Origin: Corynebacterium yudongzhengii
GTDB lineage: Bacteria > Actinomycetota > Actinomycetes > Mycobacteriales > Mycobacteriaceae
Direction of reading: 5' to 3'
DNA length: 64,000 nucleotides
Assembly: GCF_003065405.1 (NCBI RefSeq)
Contig: NZ_CP026947.1
Coordinates: 620,001-684,000 of the forward strand
Positions 17,036 through 27,144 of this stretch are shown piece by piece (position 1 is the first letter of the stretch; each line of letters starts with the position of its first letter). The notes under the pieces were generated by a model. It saw only the letters and a program-made list of their open reading frames with translations. It was not told the origin of the DNA and did no database searches. The position numbers and the translations under genes were made by a program.

Positions 17036-18700
17036 TCATTTTCTTTTGACAGATTCGTCCCATACAGGATGGTTGGTTTCGTACGTCTGTCCGTCCTTGG
17101 CGAATACCAAGAAGCGATCGAAATCTCGGGCAAACCAACGGTCGTGGGTCACGGCAAGAACTGTCCCGTCATAGGCTCCGAGCGCTCGTTGGAGGGCCTC
17201 CGCTGACTCCAAGTCGAGATTGTCAGTCGGCTCGTCGAGAAGCAACATTGTCGCACCGCCAAGTTCGAGCAAAAGGATCTGGAAGCGAGCTTGTTGCCCC
17301 CCAGACAGGGAATCGAAGTTCTGCTCGGCGGAATGGGCGAGCTCGTAACGAGCTAGCACTCGGGATGACTCTTCACGCGGCATTCCACGTCGGTGCTCGT
17401 TACCACGATGCAGTATCGAGAGCAGACTACGGCCGCGAAGGTCGGGGCGTCCATGTGTTTGAGCGAACCAACCCGGACGGACTCGGGCGCCTAGACGCGC
17501 GGTACCGTCGTGCGTCACTGGATCAATGTGCATATCGGCTACAGGTTCGTGTTCAGGGGTGGGGTCATCGCCGCCGGCTGCCAGCAGGCGAAGGAAGTGC
17601 GACTTTCCAGATCCGTTCCCGCCGAGAACGGCAATGCGGTCACCGTACCAAGCTTGGAAGTCGAAGGGCCGGACGAGTCCGGTGAGTTCGAGTTGGTCAC
17701 AAGTCAGAGCCTTCTTGCCCGTCCTGCCTCCATGTAGACGTATCGCAAGTTTTTGCTCCCGTGGTTGCGCCTCAGGCGGACTAGCCTGTTCGAACCTGGC
17801 CAACCGAGTCTGCGCCGCCCTGTACCGCGAGGTCATATCTGAGTTATAGGCCGCCTTCTGCTTATACATCTGAACAAGCGAACGCAACTTTGCGTGCTCG
17901 TCATCCCATCGGCGTCGCAGTTCGTCCAGCCTTTCAAACCGCTGCGTGCGTGCCTTCTGATATCCGCTGAAGCCACCAGAGTGAACCCATGCGGTATTAC
18001 CTGCACTGCCCAGCTCGAGAGTGACGATACTCGTGGCGGTGTTTGCGAGAAGTTCGCGGTCATGGCTGATATAGAGCACGCTCTTATTACATTCAACCAG
18101 CTGGTTTTCAAGCCAGCGTTTGCCTGGGACGTCGAGAAAGTTATCTGGTTCATCGAGAAGAAGAATCTCATCAGGGCCACGAAGAAGCGCGTTAAGTATG
18201 AGGCGCTTCTGCTCACCGCCCGATAACGTCGTCACCGGACGGTCCCGACACTTCTCGAATGGCAAGCCCAGGGAATCTGTGGCGCACGCATCCCAAAGAA
18301 CTTCTAGATCGTAACCGCCCTTCTCGCCCCAAGAAGCCAGAGCGGATGCGTATTCCATCTGCCGATCAGTATCGTCTGTAGCGGCAACCGCTTGTTCGGC
18401 ACGGCGTAATTCTGCAGCGGCTTCCTGCAAGGGCGGAGGAGCCACCGACAGTAGCAATTCTTGGACCGTCCCGGAATCGACGAACTGGCGCATCACTCCA
18501 ATCGACCCCTTGCGGGAGACTGCCCCCGCCTCGGGAGTGATCTCGCCTGTGATGATGCGTAACAGTGTCGTTTTGCCTGCTCCATTCGCTCCAATCACCG
18601 CCACCCTCTCCCGAGGGCCGACACGGAACGAGACGTCGCGGAGCAGGGGCCGGCCGTTGGCCAGCGTGTAGCTCACCGACTGTGCTTCGAGGTAGCTCAT
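17036..18700 (-). CDS. ABC-F subfamily ATPase (ribosome-protection type candidate)
   Basis: 554 residues, two ABC cassettes and no membrane segment. Cassette 1 has GANGAGKT, LSGGEQKR and LLLDEPDNFLD. Cassette 2 has GGNGSGKS, LSGGQQARFQ and LLLDEPTDNLD. A long charged linker (about residues 225-300) joins them, as in ABC-F proteins that act on the ribosome. Many such proteins give antibiotic resistance, while others are housekeeping translation factors. The TetR gene and MFS remnant downstream favour a drug-responsive role. The start at 18700 gives the family-typical N-terminus; the ribosome site is weak. Confidence 0.85.
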   Translation of the reverse strand: MSYLEAQSVSYTLANGRPLLRDVSFRVGPRERVAVIGANGAGKTTLLRIITGEITPEAGAVSRKGSIGVMRQFVDSGTVQELLLSVAPPPLQEAAAELRRAEQAVAATDDTDRQMEYASALASWGEKGGYDLEVLWDACATDSLGLPFEKCRDRPVTTLSGGEQKRLILNALLRGPDEILLLDEPDNFLDVPGKRWLENQLVECNKSVLYISHDRELLANTATSIVTLELGSAGNTAWVHSGGFSGYQKARTQRFERLDELRRRWDDEHAKLRSLVQMYKQKAAYNSDMTSRYRAAQTRLARFEQASPPEAQPREQKLAIRLHGGRTGKKALTCDQLELTGLVRPFDFQAWYGDRIAVLGGNGSGKSHFLRLLAAGGDDPTPEHEPVADMHIDPVTHDGTARLGARVRPGWFAQTHGRPDLRGRSLLSILHRGNEHRRGMPREESSRVLARYELAHSAEQNFDSLSGGQQARFQILLLELGGATMLLLDEPTDNLDLESAEALQRALGAYDGTVLAVTHDRWFARDFDRFLVFAKDGQTYETNHPVWDESVKRK

Positions 18701-18712
18701 GGGCGACCACTG

Positions 18713-18728
18713 TATCACGGTCGTGATA
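18713..18728. promoter_or_regulatory. Operator palindrome 1, upstream of the ABC-F gene
   Basis: The perfect 16-bp palindrome TATCACGGTCGTGATA lies 12 bp before the ABC-F start codon, where a bound repressor would block transcription or initiation. The same TATCAC-N4-GTGATA pattern recurs 140 bp further upstream. Confidence 0.7.
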
Positions 18729-18867
18729 AATGATGGAACCCAGACCTTGGTAGCGGCGTTGAGCCCGAGCGTCGGCCGAGCCGATCCCCCGCGCCAAGGT
18801 CGTAGCCACGGGGCAGGGTGGCGATGACTTGGGTCCAGGCGGTATGGTGTGTCACATTCATGTCATA

Positions 18868-18883
18868 TATCACGCCTGTGATA
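18868..18883. promoter_or_regulatory. Operator palindrome 2
   Basis: TATCACGCCTGTGATA is the second copy of the TATCAC-N4-GTGATA dyad. It lies 93 bp upstream of the acetyltransferase fragment and 168 bp from the ABC-F start. It may serve the divergent gene or a distal promoter of the ABC-F operon. Confidence 0.65.
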
Positions 18884-18975
18884 GTTTCGGTCCGAGTACA
18901 ACACATAGAAGCGCTGAGCGATGGCTCGTCAGCACCGCAGTCGCCTACCGGTCAGCGCAGGAAGGTGCCAAGGTC

Positions 18976-19271
18976 ATGACCGATGACTTCATCGTCGAAC
19001 AGCCTCAGGAGAGTGACTTTGACGCTCTCCGTGGCCTGTTCGTCAGCACTCTGGAACCTCACTACGACGGCGATCACGACGCGCATCTCACTCGCCTGAT
19101 CAACGCCCACCGCGCAAATGGACAAGACGCCAACGGCTTCAACTCTCTCGCCCAACTGGGATATGTCGCCAGACAAGAGCCTGGAGGCCGCCCGGTCGGC
19201 TACATCAACCTCGCGGTCAAGCGTCACGGCACTGCCAAGATCAGCCCACTGATCGTCGACCCGTCAGCTAG
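18976..19271 (+). pseudogene. GNAT-family acetyltransferase, 5' fragment cut by IS481
   Basis: About 98 codons from an ATG with a GGAAGG site. The start (IVEQPQESDFDALRGLF) and the strand KISPLIVDPSAR match the N-terminal half of a GNAT domain, just before the acetyl-CoA-binding loop. The loop and the rest are lost at the IS481 border, and the frame ends at 19293 inside the IS. The DNA on the far side of the IS is the dinG gene in the opposite orientation, so a deletion accompanied the insertion. Confidence 0.6.
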
Positions 19272-20254
19272 GTGTACTGACCGGGGAGGTTAGTTAACCG
19301 GGACACCGGTGGAAGACCCCCACACGCGGAATGGGGCCGGTGGTGATTGTAATCATGCAGCCACCGGCCCAGCGCCTGTCTGCGTTCCTGCTCCGACATG
19401 TAATGCCGGGCATAGGCCCACCCATCGGCGAGTGTGCGGTGGAACCGCTCGATTTTGCCGTTGGTCTGCGGCCGGTACGGCCTGGTCCACTTCGGCACAA
19501 TCCCCATCTCGTTGCAGGTCTCGGCCCACAACCTAGACCTGTACGCCGACCCATTGTCACTGATGACTCGCTCGACGGTGATCCCACGTGCACCGAACCA
19601 GGCCACCGCCCGCCGCAGTACGCCGCTTGCCGTCACCGCCTTTTCATCGTCGTGGATTTCGGCGTACGCCACCCGGGAGTAGTCGTCGACGACGGTGTGG
19701 ACGAAGCAGTGGCCCATCTTCGGGTTGTAGTGGGCATTTTTCGGTTTCCCCGGGGTGGAGGCGCGATGGCGTCGTCCCCGTGTCCTGCCGACGAAGCGCC
19801 ATCCACCGCCGTCGGGGATGTTTCCGAACTTGGTGACGTCGACATGGATGAGGTCACCCGGTTGCGGGTGTTCATAGCGGCGCACCGGTTCGCCGGTGGC
19901 CCGATCGGTGTAGGACAGGCGGTTGAGACGGCACCTGACGAGCACTCGGTGGGCGGTTGAGGGGGCAATGCTGCACAGTGCGGTCAGTTGCAGCGGCCCA
20001 AAGCGCTTGCGCAACCGCAGCGACACCACTCGTTTGACCACCGCCTGGGGTGTTTTGTTTGGGCTGGAGGCCGGCCGTGAGGATCGGTTGGTCATCGGTT
20101 CGCCGGCGCGGTAGCGGTCGGCCCAGCGTTTGACGGTGGGCCAGGAGCACTGGAACCGGGCGGCGACTTCGGAGATGGGGTAGCCGTCGTCGACGACGAG
20201 GCGGGCTACTTGAAGTCGGTGTCGGGGCGTGAGTGCTGCCTTAGGGTGAACCAC
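19268..20254 (-). CDS. IS481-family transposase
   Basis: 328 residues from the GTG at 20254, chosen because AGGAGG lies just upstream; an ATG at 20305 lacks such a site. An N-terminal HTH (YPISEVAARFQCSWPTVKRW) is followed by the rve DDE core with Asp in HVDVTKFG, Asp in ISDNGSAY and Glu in NGKIERFHR. The stop TAG uses bases of the CTAG target, so the gene is completed only on insertion at such a site. Confidence 0.93.
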   Translation of the reverse strand: MVHPKAALTPRHRLQVARLVVDDGYPISEVAARFQCSWPTVKRWADRYRAGEPMTNRSSRPASSPNKTPQAVVKRVVSLRLRKRFGPLQLTALCSIAPSTAHRVLVRCRLNRLSYTDRATGEPVRRYEHPQPGDLIHVDVTKFGNIPDGGGWRFVGRTRGRRHRASTPGKPKNAHYNPKMGHCFVHTVVDDYSRVAYAEIHDDEKAVTASGVLRRAVAWFGARGITVERVISDNGSAYRSRLWAETCNEMGIVPKWTRPYRPQTNGKIERFHRTLADGWAYARHYMSEQERRQALGRWLHDYNHHRPHSACGGLPPVSRLTNLPGQYT

Positions 20255-20366
20255 AGAAGACCTCCTGTGTGGCTGGGTTGGATTAAGGCACTTCCCATTC
20301 CACATTGGAGGTCTTCGTCATGTGGTCGGATCGCATAGATTCGACCAACGTCTCCGGTCAGTACAC
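19272..20366. mobile_element. IS481-family insertion sequence
   Basis: 1095 bp. The ends begin GTGTACTGACCGG in inverted orientation and are flanked on both sides by CTAG, the target preferred by IS481-type elements. One transposase gene lies on the minus strand. CTAG provides the stop codon TAG of the transposase on one side and of the dinG reading frame on the other. Confidence 0.9.
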
Positions 20367-22305
20367 CTAGCCCCGGCTGACCAGCCGGCGCAGGGCCGCG
20401 CGCACCACCGCGGGGTCGGTGGTGTCCCAGAATCCGGGCATCGAGGCGCGCAGGTATGCTCCGTAGCGCTTGGTCACCAGGCGGTTGTCGAGCACCGCCA
20501 CCACGCCGCGGTCGCTCGTCGATCGCAGTAGCCGGCCCGCCCCCTGGGCCAGAAGCAGCGCGGCGTGGGCAGCGGAGACCTCCATGAACCCGGAGCGGCC
20601 GGCCGCAGTGGCGGCTTCGCTGCGCGCCTGCAGCAGTGGATCGTCCGGCCGCGGGAAGGGGATGCGGTCGATGATCACCAAAGACAGGGAACGGCCGGGC
20701 ACGTCGACTCCCTGCCAGAGGCTCAGCGTGCCGAAGAGGCAGGTGTTCTCGTTTTTGGCGAACTTCTCCACCAGGGCGCCCGTGGAATCCTCGCCTTGCA
20801 GCAATATGTCGAAGGGCAGGCGCAGACGCGCCGCCTCGGCCGCTTGGGCGGCGGCCCGCCGCGAGGAAAACAGCCCTAGGGTGCGTCCGCCCGCCGCGGT
20901 GATAAGCTCGGCGATCTCGTCCAGCGTCTGGCCCGCCAGCCCGTCGCGCCCGGGGGAGGGGAGGTGTCGCGCCGTGTAGAGGATCCCCGCCTTGGCGGGG
21001 TCGAAGGGGGTTCCCGCGTCGAGTGCGTCCCAGCTGCCCTTCGGCAGCCCCCAGCTGCTGGCCAACACGTCGAACCTGCCGCCGATTACCAGGGTGGCCG
21101 AGGTGAGCACCACCGTCTGCTCCCCGAAGAGGCGCTCGCGCAAGAGCCCGGCCACCGACAGGGGCGCGACCGCGAGTGTTAAGCCTTCGGCCTCGAGCCA
21201 GACGACGTCGCGTTCGCTCGGCTGCTCGGAGGCGAAAACGTCGAGCATGCGCACCACGGCGTCGTGCAGGTCCTGCAGGTGGTTGGCGAGATTCGCGCGC
21301 TCGGCGGCGCGCTCTGCGTCCTCGCCGTCGTGAGGGCGAGCGATGCGATCGCGCAGCGACCACAGCCCGTCGCGCACGCCGTTGAGCGTGGCGCGGGAGG
21401 CGTCGTCGAGCGAGGTCCAGCGACCCGGCTCCCGGGTCTTGAGCATCGCGTCGAGGTCGTCGGCCAGGTCGAGAAGGTCGGCGTCCTTCCCGCCCGCGTC
21501 GAGTTTCGTGCCGCGCCTGGCGGCCAGGGTGATGATGCGCGGGGAGACCTCGCTTGTGGCTACCGAGGTGATGCGTCCGTCGAGCTCGTGGGCCTCGTCG
21601 ATGACGACCACGTCGTGGGCGGGCAGTATGTCCACGTCGGCCAGCGCGTCGATGGCCAGCATGGCGTGGTTGGTGACCACCACGTCGACGTCACGGGAGG
21701 TGCGCCGGGCCACTTCCGCGAAGCAGTCCTGTCCATGCGGGCACCGGCTCGCTCCGAGACACTCCGAGGCGGTCACAGAGACCTGCTTCCACGCCAAATC
21801 CGGCACCCCAGGCTCCAGGTGGTCGCGGTCGCCGGTCTCGGTGTCGTTCGCCCACTCGTGGATGCGCTTTACGTGGCGGCCCACCCAGGAGATGTCTTGC
21901 TCGTCGACGAGCGCCTCAGGCTCCTCCTCCGAGCGGGAGAGCTTGTTTTTGCACAGGTAGTTCGAGCGCCCCTTCACGATGGCGAAGGTGGGGCGGCGAT
22001 CCAGCACGGGCTCGAGGGCGTCGGCCAGGCGGGGGCAGGTCGCGCTCGACGAGCTGGTTTTGCAGTGCGATCGTGGCGGTGGAGACGATGACGGTGGTGT
22101 CTGTCACCTGCGCGTGGCGGATCGCAGGCACCAGGTAGGCCAGCGACTTGCCGGTGCCGGTGCCGGCCTGCACGGCGAGGTGGCGCTCGGAATCGATCGC
22201 CTTGGTGACGGCCTGCGCCATGGCGACCTGCCCGGGTCGGCGCGAGCCGTCGATGGCTGAGACCGCGGCGTCGAGAAGCTCTTCGGTGCTGTGGCTTATG
22301 GGCAT
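20367..22305 (-). pseudogene. dinG: DinG/XPD-like ATP-dependent helicase, frameshifted
   Basis: The ATG at 22305 opens a frame with Walker A (AGTGTGKSLAYL) that shifts in a C run (G run 22031-22035 on the plus strand). One base fewer would join it to the downstream frame. That frame carries the Fe-S cysteines (LCK, then CLGASRCPHGQDC), the DEAH-type box VIDEAHEL and motif VI QGAGRLLRS. The total would be about 646 residues, normal for the actinobacterial protein. The stop TAG comes from the CTAG at the IS481 border, close to the usual end. It starts 5 bp after the YhgE/Pip gene. It is either a true one-base frameshift or a sequencing error. Confidence 0.78.
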
Positions 22306-22309
22306 AGTT

Positions 22310-24514
22310 TTAGGTCGCCATCACCTTAGTCTCTTCAATGGCGTGCTTTACCTTGTCGAGGTAGCCGTCCACGACCGGTCTAAGCCAGATCCCCACCGCG
22401 AGCGTGGGCAGCGCGAACAACAGAAGGATACCCACCTCGCGGGCGAAGTCGCCCTGGTAGGTGCCCGTGATAGCCGCGCGGAATGCCTCGACGGAGTGGG
22501 TGGCCGGAAGCCACGGGCTGACGTTTTGGAACCACTCGGGAAGAAGCGGCAGGGGGTAGGCGCCGCTGGATCCAGAGATCTGCACGACAAGCAACAAGAC
22601 GCTTAGGGCTTTTCCGGCGTTGTCCAGGGTGATGACCAGCGTGTAGATGATGAGCAAGAAAACCGCGGAGCTCGCCCAGGCCGCGCACATCAACAAGAAT
22701 GGGTGTTGCGGCTGAAGGTCGATGAAGAAGATTAGCCCCAAGGCAGCGAGGGTCGCCTGGGCGAGGCCGACGAGAAGCAGCGTGAAGAAGCGGCCGAAGA
22801 AAATGCTGGTGCGCGTGAACTCGGGTTCTTTCTCGCCTTCTGCCTGCGGGCGCCGACGCAGATAGTCTGGCTCCGCGTTGACCTTGAGCAGGACGCACGC
22901 CAATAGCGCGCCGATCCATAGCGCCAGCGTGAAGTAGAGCGGGGTCATGCCCGCGCCGAAGCTGGTGACGGGGAAGACGGCGGTGCGCTCGACCGTCACG
23001 GGGGAGGCGACCTGGGAGGCGAAGACCTCCGGATCGTCGCCGATCACCTCGGCGATCTGGGAGAAGTCGCCGCTCTCGCGCGCCTCTTGTACTGCCTGGC
23101 TGGCCTCCCTGAGCCGCTGGGCCTGGGCGGACAGGCGGTCGCCGAGGGCGAAGGCGCCCTCGCGGACCTCGCCTAGGGTCGTGGCGGCAGAGCCGGGGTC
23201 CGAAGAGATGGTCGCCCGCAGATCGCCGATGCTTTGGCGGACGAAGCCCAGGTCGTCGATGACGGTATCGACGCTTCCGCGCAAGGCATCGATTTGTGGC
23301 TTGAGGTCGTTGTCGTAGGCCGCGCGCGCGGTGCTAATAGCGCCGATTGCCGAGTCGACGGCCTCGCGTGCGGCGCGTTGCGAATCGTCGGAGGAGGCCC
23401 GGTCGGACTCGATGTCGTCCGCGGCCCTTGTCAGATTCTGCTGTAGTCGATCGCTGCGGGCGATGAGGGAATCGACCTCCGCGAGGGTGGAGTTGAGCGC
23501 GGGCTGCGCCTGCGGCGGCAGCAGCGGGCTGAGCCCGGTTTCCAACCCGTCGCGCGCCTGGGAGAAGCCCTCCGACTGGCTGGCTACCTGCTGGGCCATG
23601 GAGCGCAGCACCTCGGCGCTGTCCCCGCGGGCTGCATCGCCGGCAGCCACGGTCTCGTCGAGGCGCTGGCGCACCTGCGCGTAGCTGTCGGCGGTCGCGT
23701 CCAAGGCGACCGACACCGACTCTGTCGAGCGCTGGAGCGTCTCGCGCAGGTCCACCGCCTGCTCGTCGCTCGGCGCGCCGGGCCCGGAGCTTTCTCCGGC
23801 CGCCTGCGTGATGCGGTCGGCGGACTCCACCAGAGGGATGGTCGAGTCCGCGAGGCTGGCCAGGGATCGCGCCGTCTGGCCCCCGGCGTCGAGGCGGTTG
23901 CCGGCGTCATCGAGGCGTCCGATCACCGCCTCCAAGGAGTTTTGGGTGTCCTCCTCGTTGAGGAACTCGTCGAGGGATTCGATGGCCCCCGCCCCGACGC
24001 CGGCGACGATCTCGCTGAAGGACGTGTCGATCTGGTTGATGACCCCCAGCGCCCCCTGCGAGGTGATCATGGGGGACAAGGCGTTGATCTTTTCGTTGGT
24101 ATAAAGGTCCAGCTGGACCGGGTCGGTGTCCTCCAGGTAGAAGGTGAGGAGATCGTCGCTAAATGACGGCGGCAAGATGATCGCCGCATAGTAGTCGCCG
24201 GACTTGGCCCCTTCTAGGGCCTCCTCCTTGCTCTTGATCTGCCAGTTGATGTCTTCATTGCGGCTGAGCTGCGAGAGCACCTGGTCTCCCAGGTTGATAT
24301 CCAAGGCGGTCAGGTCGCTCTTGCGCCCCTCGTCGGTGCTGGCCACCGCCACCTCGAGATCGTCGGTGTTGCCGAAGGGATCCCAGCTCGCCAGCACGTT
24401 GAAACACGTAAACGCCAGGGGGATGACCACCAGGGCGAAGACGAGCAGCGCCGACATGACGTTGGTGCGCATCGTGCGCAGATCGTTGCGCGTGATAGTT
24501 AACGCTTTTCTCAT
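22310..24514 (-). CDS. YhgE/Pip-family membrane protein (second of pair)
   Basis: 734 residues. One N-terminal helix (about 17-40) is followed by the conserved FNVLASWDPFGNTDDLEVAV region. A long extracytoplasmic coiled-coil-rich segment covers about residues 150-480, and five or six C-terminal helices resemble ABC-2 permeases. Its start overlaps the stop of the preceding family member as ATGA. Homologues include the lactococcal phage infection protein Pip and type VII secretion accessory proteins, but the corynebacterial function is not known to me. Confidence 0.88.
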   Translation of the reverse strand: MRKALTITRNDLRTMRTNVMSALLVFALVVIPLAFTCFNVLASWDPFGNTDDLEVAVASTDEGRKSDLTALDINLGDQVLSQLSRNEDINWQIKSKEEALEGAKSGDYYAAIILPPSFSDDLLTFYLEDTDPVQLDLYTNEKINALSPMITSQGALGVINQIDTSFSEIVAGVGAGAIESLDEFLNEEDTQNSLEAVIGRLDDAGNRLDAGGQTARSLASLADSTIPLVESADRITQAAGESSGPGAPSDEQAVDLRETLQRSTESVSVALDATADSYAQVRQRLDETVAAGDAARGDSAEVLRSMAQQVASQSEGFSQARDGLETGLSPLLPPQAQPALNSTLAEVDSLIARSDRLQQNLTRAADDIESDRASSDDSQRAAREAVDSAIGAISTARAAYDNDLKPQIDALRGSVDTVIDDLGFVRQSIGDLRATISSDPGSAATTLGEVREGAFALGDRLSAQAQRLREASQAVQEARESGDFSQIAEVIGDDPEVFASQVASPVTVERTAVFPVTSFGAGMTPLYFTLALWIGALLACVLLKVNAEPDYLRRRPQAEGEKEPEFTRTSIFFGRFFTLLLVGLAQATLAALGLIFFIDLQPQHPFLLMCAAWASSAVFLLIIYTLVITLDNAGKALSVLLLVVQISGSSGAYPLPLLPEWFQNVSPWLPATHSVEAFRAAITGTYQGDFAREVGILLLFALPTLAVGIWLRPVVDGYLDKVKHAIEETKVMAT

Positions 24515-27114
24515 CGGCGCGCTCTCCTTCCGGCGTCTGCATCCTCCCGCTCGGCGGCGACGGCGGGGTCATCGCCGAGGTGATAGCCGAAGGGGTCGTA
24601 GCTTTGCGCGGCGAGCTCTCTCTTGATCTCCGCGTCGCTGAGCTCGGTCAAGCCTTGGGCGTGCTCAAGCTGCTTCTTGCGGAATTCCATAAGGCAGATC
24701 GTGGCCACCGCCAGCAGGGTCACCAGGCAGCCTAGGCCGAAGATCAGCGCCTTTTCTGCGGGGAAGAAGCGCGAGGCGATCATCAGTCCCGCCAGCACCG
24801 CCAGTCCGACCACGGCGGTAATGGCCATGGTCCGGTTGTATCCTTGCACAAGGTGGCGATGCCGCGCGGCGATGTTGTCCTCGTAGCGATCGCGGTCGAG
24901 CCACGCGGCCACCAAGTCCTCCGCCCGGTACTTGCTTCCGACGGTGTGGACCTCCTCGTTGACCGCCAGCCCGCCGCGGTCGAGCTCCTGGTTGACCACC
25001 ATGTTGATCCCCGACAGCCTGCGCCGCGCCGCGATGCTGATCGCGTAGGCCACCGCCGCCATTCCGAAGAGCACGGCCATGTCGGTGACGTACTGGTTCG
25101 AGTAGAAGCCTCCCACGGTCTCGCGCATGGCGCTGATTCCGTAGGTGAATGGCAAGAACGGATAGAGCGCGCGGAAGAAGTCCGGCGTCATTTCTATCGG
25201 GTACAGGCCCGAGGCGCCGGGGATCTGGATGAAGACGAGGACGACGGCGATGACCCTGCCCACGTGCCCCAGGGTCGAGACCAATCCGTAGATGATGCTG
25301 AGGTAGCACAGGCTGATGAGTACGCAGGTGGTGATGAACGCCGCCGCATTGACCGTCTGCACGCCGATGGCCAGGTTGCCTATGGAAACGATCAGGGCCT
25401 GCCCGATTGCCATCGTCGCCAGCAGCAAAAAGCGCCCCGTATACGCGCCGGAGACGGATACATGCTCCAAGCCCTTGGTGTCCACCTCCGCGCGGAAGGT
25501 GATCAGCAGGATGAATGCACCGACCCACAGCGACAGGTTGGTAAAAAGTGAGGACATGCCGGAGCCGTAGCTGTTGACGGGGTATACCTGGTGCGACTCG
25601 ATGGACACCGGGGCGGACAGGAACGTGGAGACCTTCTCGGTATCGAGGCTCTGCAGCGTGTTGAGCGCCTGATTGTCGTTGGCGGCCCGGCCCAAGGCGA
25701 GGATGTCGCCGCGCGCGACCTCGATGCTGTCGCTCACCGAGACGAGATTGTCCTGCACCTGCGCGACCACGTCCTCCACGCGGTCGAGCTGGGGATAGAC
25801 GTCGTCGAGCAGAGAGCGCGCCTGGGCAAGAAGGGTCTTCTGGCTCTCGAGGGATCCGGCGAGCTGACCCGCCGAGCTGCCCATGCGGTTGATGGCGTCC
25901 GTGATGGCCGGCGTGGAGGTAGAAAGCGCATCGCCGAGGGTCGACGTCGCCTGGGAGGTCTGCTCGGTGGCGTTGCGCAGCGCGGCGGCGGTCTGGTCCG
26001 CCGAGTCGAGTGTCTGGTTGGAGTCCGCTGTGAGCGCGGTGAGGTCGTCGAGGGTCTCGCGAAGCAGCGCGCTTTGTTCCTTGAGCGCGTCGAGACCGCC
26101 GACCGGCGCCCCGGCCGCGGTCGCCGCCTGCTCTAGCTGCGCGATTCGTGCGTCGCCCTCGTCGAGCAGCTGGGTGGCGCCCGACACCGCCCCATCGACC
26201 TGGCCGAGCGCGGAGCGCAGGGTCTCGGTCGCCGCGGCGGCGGAGGAGTCGGCAGAGGCCACGCCGGTCGACAACGCCCTAGAGGCCTGCGCGAGCGCAT
26301 CGGAGGAGGAGGCGGTGAACGTGCTCAAAGTCCCGCTCAGGTCGGTGGTGAGCTGCTGCACCTGCCTCAGGGCGGTCTGTGCGTCGTCGATGGTGGTGCC
26401 CACCGCGTCGAGGGTGCTTTGGGCCTGACCGACCGCCGCGCGGGTGGTGTCTGTCTCCTCTCCCATCCCGTCGAGCTCTCGGGCGGCCTGCTCGATGGCG
26501 TCGGCGGTGGTGGCGAAGGAGTCGGCGGCGCCGGTCGAGGCGTCGCCAAGGCGCTGAGCCATCTCTCCGCCGCCCTCCTTGAGCTGCGTGGTCACGGCGT
26601 TGGCGACCTGCTGCTTGAAGGCGGTGCTGATCGTGGATTCGATTGCGGAAGAACCCTGGTCGGTGATCTTCGGGGAGATGGCGCTGAGCTTCTCGTTCAC
26701 GAGATAGTCGACCTTTGGTTCGGAGTAGGTGGCAGAGAAGATGTCGACGAAGCTCTGGGAGAAGTCCTCGGGCAGGCGTAGCGACGCGAAGACGTCGCCG
26801 CGCCGCACGGCCTCCTCGGCGTCCTCCTTGTCCATGAACTGCCACCCCAGCTGGTCGTTGTCCTTCAGCTGGGTCATCACCTGCTCACCGATGTCGAGCT
26901 CGCCAGTGAGCTCCGACTCGGCGCCCTCGTCCTCGTTGACGACGGCGACGGCAATGTTGGAGACATTGCCGTAGGGGTCCCAGAGCGCGGCAATGTTGAC
27001 CCATGAGTACAGGGCAGGGGTGATCATTACGCCGATGATGATGATCCATACCGCCCGTTGGGTCACAAGACGCGAAAGGTCCCTTTTGAATACCCGCCAG
27101 CTCGATTTCACCAC
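24511..27114 (-). CDS. YhgE/Pip-family membrane protein (first of pair)
   Basis: 867 residues. It has an N-terminal helix at about 20-42, then WVNIAALWDPYGNVSNIAVAVV, the start of the YhgE/Pip domain. A long helical, Ser/Thr/Ala-rich repeat-like segment covers about residues 190-470. Five helices follow (about 535-750), then another helix pair near 780-820 and a charged tail. It heads an operon with the second YhgE/Pip protein and dinG. The pair may form a heteromeric export or cell-surface complex; this is inference. Confidence 0.88.
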   Translation of the reverse strand: MVKSSWRVFKRDLSRLVTQRAVWIIIIGVMITPALYSWVNIAALWDPYGNVSNIAVAVVNEDEGAESELTGELDIGEQVMTQLKDNDQLGWQFMDKEDAEEAVRRGDVFASLRLPEDFSQSFVDIFSATYSEPKVDYLVNEKLSAISPKITDQGSSAIESTISTAFKQQVANAVTTQLKEGGGEMAQRLGDASTGAADSFATTADAIEQAARELDGMGEETDTTRAAVGQAQSTLDAVGTTIDDAQTALRQVQQLTTDLSGTLSTFTASSSDALAQASRALSTGVASADSSAAAATETLRSALGQVDGAVSGATQLLDEGDARIAQLEQAATAAGAPVGGLDALKEQSALLRETLDDLTALTADSNQTLDSADQTAAALRNATEQTSQATSTLGDALSTSTPAITDAINRMGSSAGQLAGSLESQKTLLAQARSLLDDVYPQLDRVEDVVAQVQDNLVSVSDSIEVARGDILALGRAANDNQALNTLQSLDTEKVSTFLSAPVSIESHQVYPVNSYGSGMSSLFTNLSLWVGAFILLITFRAEVDTKGLEHVSVSGAYTGRFLLLATMAIGQALIVSIGNLAIGVQTVNAAAFITTCVLISLCYLSIIYGLVSTLGHVGRVIAVVLVFIQIPGASGLYPIEMTPDFFRALYPFLPFTYGISAMRETVGGFYSNQYVTDMAVLFGMAAVAYAISIAARRRLSGINMVVNQELDRGGLAVNEEVHTVGSKYRAEDLVAAWLDRDRYEDNIAARHRHLVQGYNRTMAITAVVGLAVLAGLMIASRFFPAEKALIFGLGCLVTLLAVATICLMEFRKKQLEHAQGLTELSDAEIKRELAAQSYDPFGYHLGDDPAVAAEREDADAGRRARR

Positions 27115-27144
27115 CGATAGACTAGTTCTTATGGGCAGGTATGG

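Noticed and set aside
18715..18906. Small minus-strand ORF upstream of the ABC-F gene
   Set aside because: It covers both operator palindromes and has no conserved motif, so it is most likely non-coding leader.
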